The notes under the pieces are model-generated. The model saw nothing but the letters and a program-made list of their open reading frames with translations, searched no databases and had not been told where the DNA came from. From contig NZ_BMRE01000045.1 of assembly GCF_014648475.1 (NCBI RefSeq), positions 1 through 64,000 on the forward strand: 64,000 bases of DNA. Direction: 5' to 3'. The translations under genes and the position numbers were made by a program. The DNA comes from Lentzea flava. GTDB lineage: Bacteria > Actinomycetota > Actinomycetes > Mycobacteriales > Pseudonocardiaceae. This document shows, piece after piece, positions 25,237-33,385 of the stretch. Numbering within the stretch: the first letter of the stretch is position 1; the number at the start of each line of letters is the position of its first letter.

Positions 25237-25616
25237 CACCTTCGCGAGCCTAACGGTCCACACCGGTGCCCACCAGACTGTTGGACGGCATTGGACGTGG
25301 CCAATACGACCAATTGACCACCGCATGGTCAGGGCCGCCGGAAAAGGTGACAAAAACTGGTCAGTTGGACTCCGTTGGACGATGTCGGATGTGGTTGTAC
25401 CCGGCCGCGAAAAACCTGGACGGCGATTCGGTTGGCAATCACCCGAGTGAGTGACAGGATCGTGGTCGAGCCGTTATGTCGCGGAGTTCTGCGGCAACGC
25501 CAATTGCCCGCACGGACGCTTTCCGCACATCCGGCTTTTCGCTGTTCCGCCAACCCAGCTGGTCTGCCCGGCGCACGGTGCCGCCCTGCGCCGGGTCCCC
25601 CCACCCAGGAGTTCGG
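25237..25616 (+). other. Intergenic region, no gene supported
   Basis: About 380 bp, lower in GC in its first half, without a convincing gene. GTTGGAC-like heptamers recur at about 25279, 25368 and 25377. The stretch 25484-25600 can be read as a cysteine/histidine-rich segment (CGNANCPHG ... CPAHGAAL) in the frame of the 25883 gene. That frame then runs through the membrane-protein gene as obvious shadow, so I do not call it. The promoter for 25617 must lie here. Confidence 0.3.
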
Positions 25617-25886
25617 ATGACCACCACCCCCTACACCGGGGCACCGCACCCGCGCCGAAAGTGCTCGACGTCCCCCACCACCAGCAGCGTCCTGCTGGCG
25701 GTGACCGCGTTCGTCTTCACCGGCTGGATGCTCGCGCAGGGCCACTCGCCGGTCGTCGCCGTCGCCACGACGAGCGCCGTTCTGGCCGTGACCACCACGC
25801 TGAGCCGCAGCCGGCTGTTCAGCGCCAGGTTCGGCCCGCTGCCGCCGGCCAACCCGATGGTGATCTGGCAGGACGACGAGCGATGA
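25617..25886 (+). CDS. Small membrane protein, two helices
   Basis: The 89-aa protein has a polar N terminus and two hydrophobic segments (about residues 23-41 and 46-60) separated by GHSP. A cytoplasmic-looking tail follows, ending NPMVIWQDDER. AGGAG precedes the ATG at 25617. The stop overlaps the next gene (ATGA, 25883-25886), so the two are probably made together. I do not recognise a family. Confidence 0.6.
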   Translation: MTTTPYTGAPHPRRKCSTSPTTSSVLLAVTAFVFTGWMLAQGHSPVVAVATTSAVLAVTTTLSRSRLFSARFGPLPPANPMVIWQDDER

Positions 25887-26392
25887 CCTACCCGGAGGGC
25901 GATCCGCTCGAACGCCTGAACCGGCTCTGGTCGCAGCTCCTGCTCGGACTGTCCAGGCCGGGCAGGCGAGCCGAGGCGCTGGCGGCGTACCGCGAGGTGC
26001 GCGTGATCCTCAGGACCGAGCTGGGCATCGACCCCGAGCCCGCGTTGCCGTTGATCGCGACGTCGACCGCGGAGCTGAGGGCAGCGACGGCGGCCGAGTT
26101 CATCGAGTTGCTCAGAACGATCCACCTGCGGTCGGGTCTGACCCTGCCGGAGATCTCCCGGCGGGCGGGCCAGGTGCTGCCGCGCAGCCAGGCCTACTCG
26201 TTGCTCAGACGCGGCAAGCTGCCGACGAAGCCCGAGCAGGTGCGGGCGTTCGTCACGATCTGCGGGCTGCCCGAACCGCAGGTGGCGCGCGTGATGGAGC
26301 TGTGGGCGACGCTGCGGGAGCAGACCGAGCTCGCCGTCAGCGAACCGGAGGACGACAAACCCTTCGCGATCCTGATCGTGCGCACCGCATGA
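25883..26392 (+). CDS. BTAD-like fragment fused to an XRE-type HTH
   Basis: The 169-aa protein combines two parts. Residues about 8-50 (LERLNRLWSQLLLGL...GRRAEALAAYREVRVILRTELGIDPEPAL) look like the last helices of the SARP/BTAD activation domain. Residues about 72-135 form an Xre-type HTH (LRSGLTLPEISRRAGQ, SQAYSLLRRGKLP) like that of the protein at 24866. The winged-helix DNA-binding domain normally before BTAD is missing. It may be a small regulator made by domain fusion; a decayed SARP gene is the alternative. It overlaps the membrane-protein gene by 4 bp. Confidence 0.65.
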   Translation: MTYPEGDPLERLNRLWSQLLLGLSRPGRRAEALAAYREVRVILRTELGIDPEPALPLIATSTAELRAATAAEFIELLRTIHLRSGLTLPEISRRAGQVLPRSQAYSLLRRGKLPTKPEQVRAFVTICGLPEPQVARVMELWATLREQTELAVSEPEDDKPFAILIVRTA

Positions 26393-26427
26393 GAAAGCCC
26401 CCGCCCGGTTGCGGAGCGGGGGCTTTC
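26393..26427. terminator. Strong bidirectional terminator
   Basis: A perfect 12-bp stem (GAAAGCCCCCGC/GCGGGGGCTTTC) with an 11-base loop lies between the convergent HTH gene and tctA. GAAA and TTTC at the ends provide short A/T tracts in both directions. Confidence 0.85.
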
Positions 26428-26438
26428 GCGGCGAACGA

Positions 26439-27956
26439 TCAGGCGTCGACCTTCTCGCGTTCCGGTGCAGGCGTCGTGGGAGGCGCCGGCTTCGGCAGGA
26501 ACTTCCTGATCAGAGGGAAGAACACGATCAGCAGGACGACGACGTAGACGATCACCGCCATCGGGCTGTTGACCAGGCCGACCAGCGAGCCGTCGGAGAG
26601 CTGCAGCGAGCGGCGCATCTGCTGTTCCGCGGCCGGGCCGAGGATCACGCCGATGATCGCGGGCAGCACTGGCAGGCCGTAGCGGCGCATCCCGAAGCCC
26701 AGCAGGCCGATGACGAACATCAGCAGCAGGTCGAAGATGTCCGCGTTCACCGCGTAGGCACCGACCGAGGCGAAGAACAGGATGCCCGCGTAGAGGTACG
26801 GCCGCGGGATGCGCAGCAGCTTCGCCCACAGCGGTGCCAGCGGCAGGTTCAGCACCAGCAGCAGCGTCAAGCCGATGAACAGCGACGCGATCAACGCCCA
26901 GACCAGGCCTGCCTCGCGCTGGAACAGCAACGGGCCGGGCTGGATGCCGTACGTCTGGAACGCCGCCAGCATCACGGCCGCGGTCGCGGTCGTCGGCAGG
27001 CCCAGGGTCAGCATCGTGACGAGAGTGCCCGCGGCGGAAGCGGATGCCGTGGACTCCGGGCCCGCGACGCCCTCGATGGCGCCCTTGCCGAACTCGTCCT
27101 TGTGCTTGGACAGCCGCTTCTCCGTCACGTACGACAGGAAGGTCGGGATCTCCGCGCCACCCGCCGGGATCGCGCCGAACGGGAACCCGATCACCGGGCC
27201 ACGCAGCCACGGCTTCCAGGTGCGCTTCAGATCTGCACCCGACAGCCACGGACGGCCGACCGGGATCGGGTCGAACGGCTTGCGGCGCAGGTGAGCCGCG
27301 ACCCACAGGGCCTCGCCGACCGCGAACAGCGCCACGGCGACCACGACCACGTCGATGCCGTCGGCCAGGTGCAGCGAGCCGAACGTGAGGCGCTGCTGCC
27401 CGGTCATCTCGTCGAGGCCGACCAGGCCGAGCGTCAGGCCGATGAGCAACGACGCCACACCGCGGATCCGCGAGGAACCGAGCACCGACGTCACCGCGAT
27501 GAACGCCAGCACCATGATCGCGAACAGGTCCGGCGCGCCGATGTCGACGGCGTGCTTGGCCACGAACGGGGCCAGCAGGACGATCAGGATCGTGCCGATG
27601 ATGCCGCCGGTGAAGTGGCCGATGGCGGCGGCGGCAAGCGCTTGCGCACCGCGGCCCTTGCGGGCCATGGGATTGCCTTCGAACGCCGTGACCACCGCGG
27701 CGCTCTCACCGGGTGTGTTCAGCAGGATCGACGTCGTCGAGCCACCGAACATGCCGCCGTAGTAGATGCCGGCGAACATGATGAACGCGCCGGTCGGCTC
27801 CATGCCGTAGGTGACGGGCAGCAGCAGGGCCACCGCCATCGCCGGGCCGATGCCCGGCAGGACGCCGATCGCGGTGCCGAGCAGCACGCCGATCGCGGCG
27901 AACAGCAGGTGTGTCGGTGTCAGCGCGGTCGCGAAGCCGTCGAGCAGTTGCTCCAC
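26439..27956 (-). CDS. tctA: Tripartite tricarboxylate transporter large permease TctA
   Basis: The 505-aa protein has about 11-12 helices and the TctA signatures GTAIGVLPGIGPAMAVALLLP and GIYYGGMFGGSTTSILLNTPGE, with the mirrored FPFGAIPAGGAEIPTFLSY in the second half. With TctB and TctC it takes up citrate or related carboxylates using an ion gradient. The start is GTG at 27956, directly after the tctB stop. Confidence 0.95.
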   Translation of the reverse strand: MEQLLDGFATALTPTHLLFAAIGVLLGTAIGVLPGIGPAMAVALLLPVTYGMEPTGAFIMFAGIYYGGMFGGSTTSILLNTPGESAAVVTAFEGNPMARKGRGAQALAAAAIGHFTGGIIGTILIVLLAPFVAKHAVDIGAPDLFAIMVLAFIAVTSVLGSSRIRGVASLLIGLTLGLVGLDEMTGQQRLTFGSLHLADGIDVVVVAVALFAVGEALWVAAHLRRKPFDPIPVGRPWLSGADLKRTWKPWLRGPVIGFPFGAIPAGGAEIPTFLSYVTEKRLSKHKDEFGKGAIEGVAGPESTASASAAGTLVTMLTLGLPTTATAAVMLAAFQTYGIQPGPLLFQREAGLVWALIASLFIGLTLLLVLNLPLAPLWAKLLRIPRPYLYAGILFFASVGAYAVNADIFDLLLMFVIGLLGFGMRRYGLPVLPAIIGVILGPAAEQQMRRSLQLSDGSLVGLVNSPMAVIVYVVVLLIVFFPLIRKFLPKPAPPTTPAPEREKVDA

Positions 27957-28460
27957 CTAGAACACCTCCATCAACGGGCCACCGGGGAGCGGGACACCGA
28001 GCAGGTTGTTGAACACGACGAACGTCAGGATCGACAGGCCCGCCGCGATCAACGGGTCCCGCACGAACGCCCTGCTGCCGAGCGCGTAGGCCGCGCCCCA
28101 GAACAGGATCGCGCCGGAGATCGGGAAGCCGACCACGCCGATCAGCGCGGCGTTCGCGAGGAAAGCACCGCACAGCAGCAGAACCGTGCGCCAGTCGGCG
28201 GGCTCGGAGAGGTCGACGTCCTCGCCGCCCTCCGCCTCACCGCGGCCGCCGCGCAGCACGTCCCTCGCCAGCAGCACCGCGACCACCAGCAGCAGCGAGC
28301 CGACGAGGATCGGCACCGCCTTGGGCCCGACCGGGCCGCGCTGGGCGAAGTCGGTGGGAATGCGCAGCGCGTCGGTCAGCACCAGCACGCCGAGCACGAC
28401 CAGCAGGGCGCAGATGCCCAGCTCAGACCGCTCTCGCAACCAACTCCTCGTCGCCGTCAT
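27957..28460 (-). CDS. tctB: Tripartite tricarboxylate transporter small permease TctB
   Basis: The 167-aa protein has four predicted helices, typical of the TctB family (short N terminus, TM1 at ICALLVVLGVLVLTDAL, GPKAVPILVGSLLLVVAVLL, and two C-terminal helices ending GGPLMEVF). ATG 28460 is chosen because it overlaps the tctC stop (ATGA, 28457-28460); a longer upstream frame opposes tctC. Confidence 0.9.
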   Translation of the reverse strand: MTATRSWLRERSELGICALLVVLGVLVLTDALRIPTDFAQRGPVGPKAVPILVGSLLLVVAVLLARDVLRGGRGEAEGGEDVDLSEPADWRTVLLLCGAFLANAALIGVVGFPISGAILFWGAAYALGSRAFVRDPLIAAGLSILTFVVFNNLLGVPLPGGPLMEVF

Positions 28461-29443
28461 GCCAGCCCCAAGTCCTTCAGCACCGTTGCCACCCGCTTGT
28501 TCTCGTTTTCCAGGAACGTCTTGAACTGGTCCCCAGGAGCGAACGCGTCGGTCCAGCCGTTGCGCTGCAAGGCCTCCGCCCACTGCGGCGTCTTGTGCAT
28601 CCGCTCCAGCAGGTCGACCAGCTTGTCGCGGTCGGTCTGCGTGATGCCGGGCGGTGCGACGATGCCGCGCCAGTTGGCGAACTCGACGTCCACGCCGGAC
28701 TCCTTGAGCGTCGGCGCGTCGATGCCCTCGACCCGCTTGCCGCTCGTCACCGCCAGCACGCGCAACGTGCCCGCCTTGATCTGGTCGCGGTACTCGCCGA
28801 CGCCCGAGACGCCGAACGCGACCTTGCCACCGAGCACCGACGCGAGCAGCTCGCCGCCGCCGTCGTACTGGATGTAGTTGACGTTCTTCGGCTGCAGGCC
28901 CACGGCCTTGGCCATCAGCATCGGGGCCATGTGGTCGGGGCCGCCGGGCGCGGAGCCGCCGCCGACGGTCACCGTGCCGGGGTTGGCCTTCCACGCGTCC
29001 ACAAGTTGTTGCAACGAGGTGTACGGCGAGTCCTTGGACACGACGACGATGTCCGGTTCCTCGATCAGCCTCGCGATCGGGGTCGTGTCGAGCAGCGAGT
29101 TCGGCGACTTGTTCGTGTACACCGCGCCGACGACGCCCAGCCCCATCGACATGATCAGCTTGCCGTTGCCGCGCTCACCGACCGTGCGGCCGAGCCCGAC
29201 CGTGCCGCCGGCGCCGGGGAGGTTGAAGACCTCGGCGTTGCGCAGCAGGTCAGCGTCCTCCATGGCCTTGGCCGCGGTGCGGGCCGTGATGTCGTAACCG
29301 CCGCCCGGCTGGTTCGGCACCAGCACGCGCAGCGTCCGCACCTGGCTGGTCTCGCCGCTGTCCGCACCCGGCGTCAGCAGCGGTGGCACCAGCAGGACGG
29401 CGAGCACCGCCGTCGCCACCGCCACCCACACCTTCACCGACAC
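28457..29443 (-). CDS. tctC: Tripartite tricarboxylate transporter binding protein TctC
   Basis: The 328-aa exported solute-binding protein has an N-terminal signal or anchor helix (VWVAVATAVLAVLLVPPLL). The TctC/Bug family motifs LRVLVPNQPGGGYDITAR, NLPGAGGTVGLG and VNYIQYDGGGELLASVLGGKVAFGVSG follow. It lacks a lipobox cysteine. The GTG at 29443 follows a GGGG stretch; the longer frame would add a polar leader and run into the divergent kinase promoter. It is the first gene of tctC-B-A. Confidence 0.9.
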   Translation of the reverse strand: MSVKVWVAVATAVLAVLLVPPLLTPGADSGETSQVRTLRVLVPNQPGGGYDITARTAAKAMEDADLLRNAEVFNLPGAGGTVGLGRTVGERGNGKLIMSMGLGVVGAVYTNKSPNSLLDTTPIARLIEEPDIVVVSKDSPYTSLQQLVDAWKANPGTVTVGGGSAPGGPDHMAPMLMAKAVGLQPKNVNYIQYDGGGELLASVLGGKVAFGVSGVGEYRDQIKAGTLRVLAVTSGKRVEGIDAPTLKESGVDVEFANWRGIVAPPGITQTDRDKLVDLLERMHKTPQWAEALQRNGWTDAFAPGDQFKTFLENENKRVATVLKDLGLA

Positions 29444-29491
29444 TGTGATCCCCGCCTCTCGTTCGCGTGGTTCGACATGTTGCTCTGGTGT

Positions 29492-29525
29492 AAACCTTGA
29501 TGTCGCTCTTGCGCTTCTAAGGTTT
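29492..29525. promoter_or_regulatory. Inverted repeat between tctC and the two-component genes
   Basis: Two 7-bp arms AAACCTT (29492-29498) and AAGGTTT (29519-29525) are separated by 20 bases in the 112-bp divergent region. Arm centres are 27 bp apart. It is a plausible binding site for the CitB-type regulator encoded downstream. No experimental motif is known to me. Confidence 0.35.
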
Positions 29526-29555
29526 CTTTCGGTCTTTCTGGTCACGGGAGGTTTC

Positions 29556-31091
29556 ATGCGCCGCCGCCGTTCCCTGGCCAGTCAACTCCTCGTGTGGCAA
29601 CTCGTAGTCGTCACCTTGCTACTGTGCGCGGTCGGCGCGCTGACGGTCGTCCAGACGGGCAGCAACTTTCGCTCCAACGAGGAACGCCGGATGCTGTCGG
29701 TGGCGGAGAACGTCGCCGCCACGAACGTCGTGCAGACGTCGATGGGCAACTGGCGGGTTCTCGCCGCGCCCGCCGAGACCGCGCGGAGCCTGTCCGGTGC
29801 CTCCTACGTGCTGATCGTCGACGCCCGGCGGATCGTGATCGCCTCGCCGGACCCGGCCCAGATCGGGTCCACTCTGGACACTGCGACCACAGCGCTCGAC
29901 GGCAAGGCGTGGGTCGGCACGGTCAACGACTCGATCGAGGCGCACGTGCCGGTGTTCGACGAGCAGACCCGCAAGGTCAGCGGGATGGTCGTCGCGGGTG
30001 TGATCGAGCCGGGGCTGTTCGCCGGCGCGCTGGACCAGCCGGAGGACGTGCTGCGCTACCTGGCGATCGCGCTGGTCATCGGCGTCACCGGGTCGTTGCT
30101 GCTGGCCCGCCGCGTGAAGAACCAGACCCTCGGGCTGGAGCCGCACGAGATCACCGCGCTGGTGGAGAACCGCGAGGCGTTGCTGCACGGCATCAAGGAG
30201 GGTGTCGTCGGCCTCGACGCCCAGCACCGGATCACGCTGGTCAACGACCACGCTCGCGACCTCCTCGCGCTGCCGGACGACGCGGTCGGCCGCTCGGTCG
30301 AGGAGCTGGAGCTCAACGACCGGCTGCGCGACGTGCTGACCGGCCGCGCGACCGGTGTCGACCAGCTGGTGCTACGGCAGGGCGTCGTGCTCACGCTGAA
30401 CCGCATGCCGATCGAGGGCGCCGGCGCGGTCGTGACGTTGCGGGACCGCACGGAACTGCTTGCGCTGCAACACGAACTGGACGCCTCGCAGCACGCGACG
30501 GACACGTTGCGGGCGCAGGCGCACGAGTTCGCGAACCGCCTGCACACCATCGCCGGGCTGATCGCGCTGAAGGAGTACGACGAGGTCAGCAACTACATTC
30601 ACCAGATCAGCTCGGCACAGGACCAGTGGCGGACCGAGGTGAGCTCGCGCATCGGCGACCCCGCCGTGGCCGCGTTGCTGATCGCGAAGGCCTCGCTGGC
30701 CGCCGAACGCGGCACGGCGCTGCGGATGGAGCCGGACAGCGTGCTGGGGCGCGTGGACGAGGCCCTGTCGGCGGATCTCGTGATGGTGCTGGGAAATCTC
30801 GTCGACAACGCGTTGGATGCGCTGAGCTCGCTGAGCACGAACGGCGCTCAGAAGTGGATCGAGGTGGGTGTGATGCAGTTGGACGACGAGGTCCAGGTCG
30901 TGGTGCGCGACTCCGGTCCCGGCGTGGCGCCGGAACTGGCGGAAGAGGTGTTCCGGCACGGGTTCACGACCAAGGCGGCATCGCACGGCGAACGCGGCAT
31001 CGGGCTCGCGCTGATCAGGCGGGCGTGCCTGCGGCGCGGAGGTTCGGTGAACGTGTCGGGCTCCGTCTTCACCGCAAGGCTGCCCTGGTGA
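29556..31091 (+). CDS. CitA/DcuS-type sensor histidine kinase
   Basis: The 511-aa kinase has TM1 (about residues 14-33), an extracytoplasmic sensor domain (about 35-165, PAS-like with LIVDARRIVIASPDPAQIG), TM2 (about 170-188) and a cytoplasmic PAS (about 205-305). The H-box is QAHEFANRLHTIAGL, with phospho-accepting histidine. HATPase motifs are VLGNLVDNALDAL, DSGPGV and HGERGIGLALI. This is the CitA/DcuS layout that senses citrate or C4-acids directly. The ATG at 29556 has GGGAGG upstream. It is divergent from tctC and overlaps the regulator gene. Confidence 0.92.
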   Translation: MRRRRSLASQLLVWQLVVVTLLLCAVGALTVVQTGSNFRSNEERRMLSVAENVAATNVVQTSMGNWRVLAAPAETARSLSGASYVLIVDARRIVIASPDPAQIGSTLDTATTALDGKAWVGTVNDSIEAHVPVFDEQTRKVSGMVVAGVIEPGLFAGALDQPEDVLRYLAIALVIGVTGSLLLARRVKNQTLGLEPHEITALVENREALLHGIKEGVVGLDAQHRITLVNDHARDLLALPDDAVGRSVEELELNDRLRDVLTGRATGVDQLVLRQGVVLTLNRMPIEGAGAVVTLRDRTELLALQHELDASQHATDTLRAQAHEFANRLHTIAGLIALKEYDEVSNYIHQISSAQDQWRTEVSSRIGDPAVAALLIAKASLAAERGTALRMEPDSVLGRVDEALSADLVMVLGNLVDNALDALSSLSTNGAQKWIEVGVMQLDDEVQVVVRDSGPGVAPELAEEVFRHGFTTKAASHGERGIGLALIRRACLRRGGSVNVSGSVFTARLPW

Positions 31092-31759
31092 TCCGGGTGC
31101 TCGTCGTCGACGACGACTTCATGGTGGCCAAGGTCCACAGCGGCTACGTCGCGCGCACCGACGGCTTCGAGGTCGTCGGGGTCGCGCACACCGGCGGGGA
31201 CGCGTTGCGGCAGGTGGCAACGCTCAAGCCCGACCTCGTGCTGCTCGACGTCTACCTCCCGGACCAAAGTGGACTGGAGGTGCTGAAGTCGTTGCGCGCC
31301 AACGCGGACGTGGACGTCATCGTGATCACGGCGGCAACCGACGTCGACACCGTGCGCAGCGCGATGCGCGGTGGCGTGCTGCACTACCTGATCAAGCCGT
31401 TCGACTACTCGGCACTGCGCGACCAGCTCGCGCACTTCGCGTCGTTGCGGGAGAAGCTGCACCGGCTGGACTCGGCCGCCCAGGCGGACGTGGACCAGGT
31501 GTTCGGGGCACGACCGACCTCGAAACCGTTGCTGCCCAAGGGTTTGACCCCGGAGACCGCGCAGCTCGTGGAGAACGCGCTGCGGTCACATCCGGAAGGG
31601 CTGTCGGCGTCGGAGTGCGCGTCGTCGACCGGCGTCGCCCGAGTGAGCGCGCGCCGGTACCTGGAGCACTTCGTGTCCGCGGGACGAGCGGAAGTCCGGC
31701 TGCGCTACGGCGGAACCGGGCGGCCGGAACGGATCTACGCCCTAGTCCCAGGAGCCTGA
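31088..31759 (+). CDS. CitB/DcuR-type response regulator
   Basis: The 223-aa protein has a receiver domain (RVLVVDDDFMVAKVH, phospho-acceptor D in LVLLDVYLPDQSGLEVL, IKPFDYSAL) and a C-terminal HTH (EGLSASECASSTGVARVSARRYLEHFVSAG) as in the CitB family. It should activate tctCBA when the kinase senses substrate. The GTG overlaps the kinase stop (GTGA). The last 18 bp overlap the opposing arfB gene. Confidence 0.92.
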   Translation: MIRVLVVDDDFMVAKVHSGYVARTDGFEVVGVAHTGGDALRQVATLKPDLVLLDVYLPDQSGLEVLKSLRANADVDVIVITAATDVDTVRSAMRGGVLHYLIKPFDYSALRDQLAHFASLREKLHRLDSAAQADVDQVFGARPTSKPLLPKGLTPETAQLVENALRSHPEGLSASECASSTGVARVSARRYLEHFVSAGRAEVRLRYGGTGRPERIYALVPGA

Positions 31760-32164
31760 ACGGCCGCGCTTGGTCTCCGCGCGGCGCTTCTTGGTCGCGA
31801 TGCGGCGTTCCTTCGAGCCCTTGGTGGGCTTGGTCGGCTTGCGCATCGGAGGCGGTGGAGCGGCGGCCGCACGCAGGATCGCGGCGAGGCGTTCCCGTGC
31901 GGCGGCGCGGTTCTGCAGCTGCGCACGGTGCTCGGACGCGGCGATCGTGAGCACGCCGTCGACCAGCCGGTTCTCCAGGCGGTAGAGCATCCGGCGCTTG
32001 AGGTGCTCGGGGATCGACGGCGAGGCAGCCAGGTCGAACGAGAGCTCCACGCGGCTGTCCGCCGTGTTCACTCCCTGCCCGCCCGGCCCACCTGACCTGG
32101 AAAAACGTTCGCGCAACTCGGACGCCGGGATCACCAGCGTCCGAGTCACGGTCACGTCGTTCAT
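31742..32164 (-). CDS. arfB: Alternative ribosome-rescue factor ArfB
   Basis: The 140-aa protein has the GGQ motif in SRSGGPGGQGVNTADSRVEL (about residues 23-42). It ends in a long basic tail (KKRRAETKRGRSGSWD) that inserts in the mRNA channel of stalled ribosomes. Both features and the length define ArfB/ICT1-type peptidyl-tRNA hydrolases. It overlaps the regulator gene by 18 bp, tail to tail. Confidence 0.92.
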   Translation of the reverse strand: MNDVTVTRTLVIPASELRERFSRSGGPGGQGVNTADSRVELSFDLAASPSIPEHLKRRMLYRLENRLVDGVLTIAASEHRAQLQNRAAARERLAAILRAAAAPPPPMRKPTKPTKGSKERRIATKKRRAETKRGRSGSWD

Positions 32165-32174
32165 GTCTGCCAGG

Positions 32175-33332
32175 CTAATAGGTGAGGCCCGGCAAAGTCG
32201 CGATCTTTATCAGCGTCTCCCGGTCGAGCGGCGGCGTCGGCCGGGTCGTCGGGCTGTCCAGTTTCGGCATGCCGAGCACGTTGGTGCGGAACTCTCCCAC
32301 GTTGACGCTGATGACCTTGACGAACGAACCGTCTGGTTGAAGCGCCTCCACCTGGTACAGGTAGACGCCCTCCTGCTTGCCCGAGATGCTGGACCGGACC
32401 TTGGTGCCGTTGATCTCGCGAAGCTCGCACGGTGCGACCTCGGGCTCGTAGCACCAGCTGAGGTCTGCGCCGGCGTTGCCCTGGTGGATCTCGATCGTCA
32501 CCGCACCGGTGCCCTGAGCGTCCTTCAGCAGTGCCACGGCTTGACGAACGTTTCCGTGGTCGAAGAACTGCAGTGGACCTGCCGGGACGCTCGGGACGTC
32601 CTGCACAGTCACTCCGGCGGGGATCAGATCAGCCTCGCGCAGGATCGCGGTGAGCCGGCCGTTGCGGTCGACGCCACCGGCGTCCGCCGCCGACATCCCC
32701 GTGCTGGCGGGCTGCGGCACCATCACGTACCCGGCCGTGCCGAGGCCGGCCAGCAGCGCGAACGCCAGCGCGCCCGCGATGGCGGCGCGCCTGCGGGCGA
32801 GCTTCGTCTTGCCCTTGCGGATGACCTCGGAGCGGTAGATCCGCAGCGTCGGCTCGTCCTCCAGCAGTTCGCGCAACGCGGCGAGCCCCTTGGCCGCCTG
32901 ACTCTTCACCGTGCCCTCCGTCCTGCCGAGGATGCGGGCGGTCTCGGTGATGCTCAGGTCCTCCCAGTACCGCAGCACGACGACGGCACGCTGGCCCGGC
33001 GGCAACGCGTCCAGCGCGTGCCGCAGGTCGAAGTCGGCCGAGTCGTCGGTCACCGCGGGTTCGGGCAGGACGTCGACTGAGCGTTCGCGCTGGAAGAAGC
33101 CCCGCCTGGACTCGTCGACGGCCGTGCGCACCAGCACCTTGCGCGCGTAGGCGTCCACGCTGTCCTTGCGCACGCGCGACCACGCCACGTAGAGCTTGAT
33201 CAGCGCGGTCTGGACGATGTCCTCGGCGCGGTGCCAGTCGCCGCACAGCAGGTACGCCGTGCGGCGCATGACGAGAGCGCGTGCGTCGACGAACTCCCCG
33301 AACTCGCGGTCCCGAGAATTCTTACGGTCCAA
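32175..33332 (-). CDS. SigE-family ECF sigma factor fused to a membrane and external domain
   Basis: The 385-aa protein begins with a SigE-family ECF sigma factor: region 2 (FGEFVDARALVMRRTAYLLCGDWHRAEDIVQTAL, about 11-45) and region 4 (ALPPGQRAVVVLRYWEDLSITETARILG, about 108-140). It continues through a basic linker into one membrane helix (AAIAGALAFALLAGLGTAGYVMV, about 183-205) and a 180-aa extracytoplasmic domain with two cysteines (WCYEPEVAPCEL). Usually the membrane part is a separate gene after the sigma gene. The TTG start has GGAGG upstream. Confidence 0.82.
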   Translation of the reverse strand: MDRKNSRDREFGEFVDARALVMRRTAYLLCGDWHRAEDIVQTALIKLYVAWSRVRKDSVDAYARKVLVRTAVDESRRGFFQRERSVDVLPEPAVTDDSADFDLRHALDALPPGQRAVVVLRYWEDLSITETARILGRTEGTVKSQAAKGLAALRELLEDEPTLRIYRSEVIRKGKTKLARRRAAIAGALAFALLAGLGTAGYVMVPQPASTGMSAADAGGVDRNGRLTAILREADLIPAGVTVQDVPSVPAGPLQFFDHGNVRQAVALLKDAQGTGAVTIEIHQGNAGADLSWCYEPEVAPCELREINGTKVRSSISGKQEGVYLYQVEALQPDGSFVKVISVNVGEFRTNVLGMPKLDSPTTRPTPPLDRETLIKIATLPGLTY

Positions 33333-33385
33333 GTCCCCCTCCTCGGTCGCCGCTTAGTACGCAACGACGACCGCGGGAGGTTGCC

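Noticed and set aside
26409..28877. 822-aa open frame opposite tctA-tctB-tctC
   Set aside because: The sequence is Gln/Arg/Asp/His-rich shadow of the membrane-protein genes, with no domain or start site.
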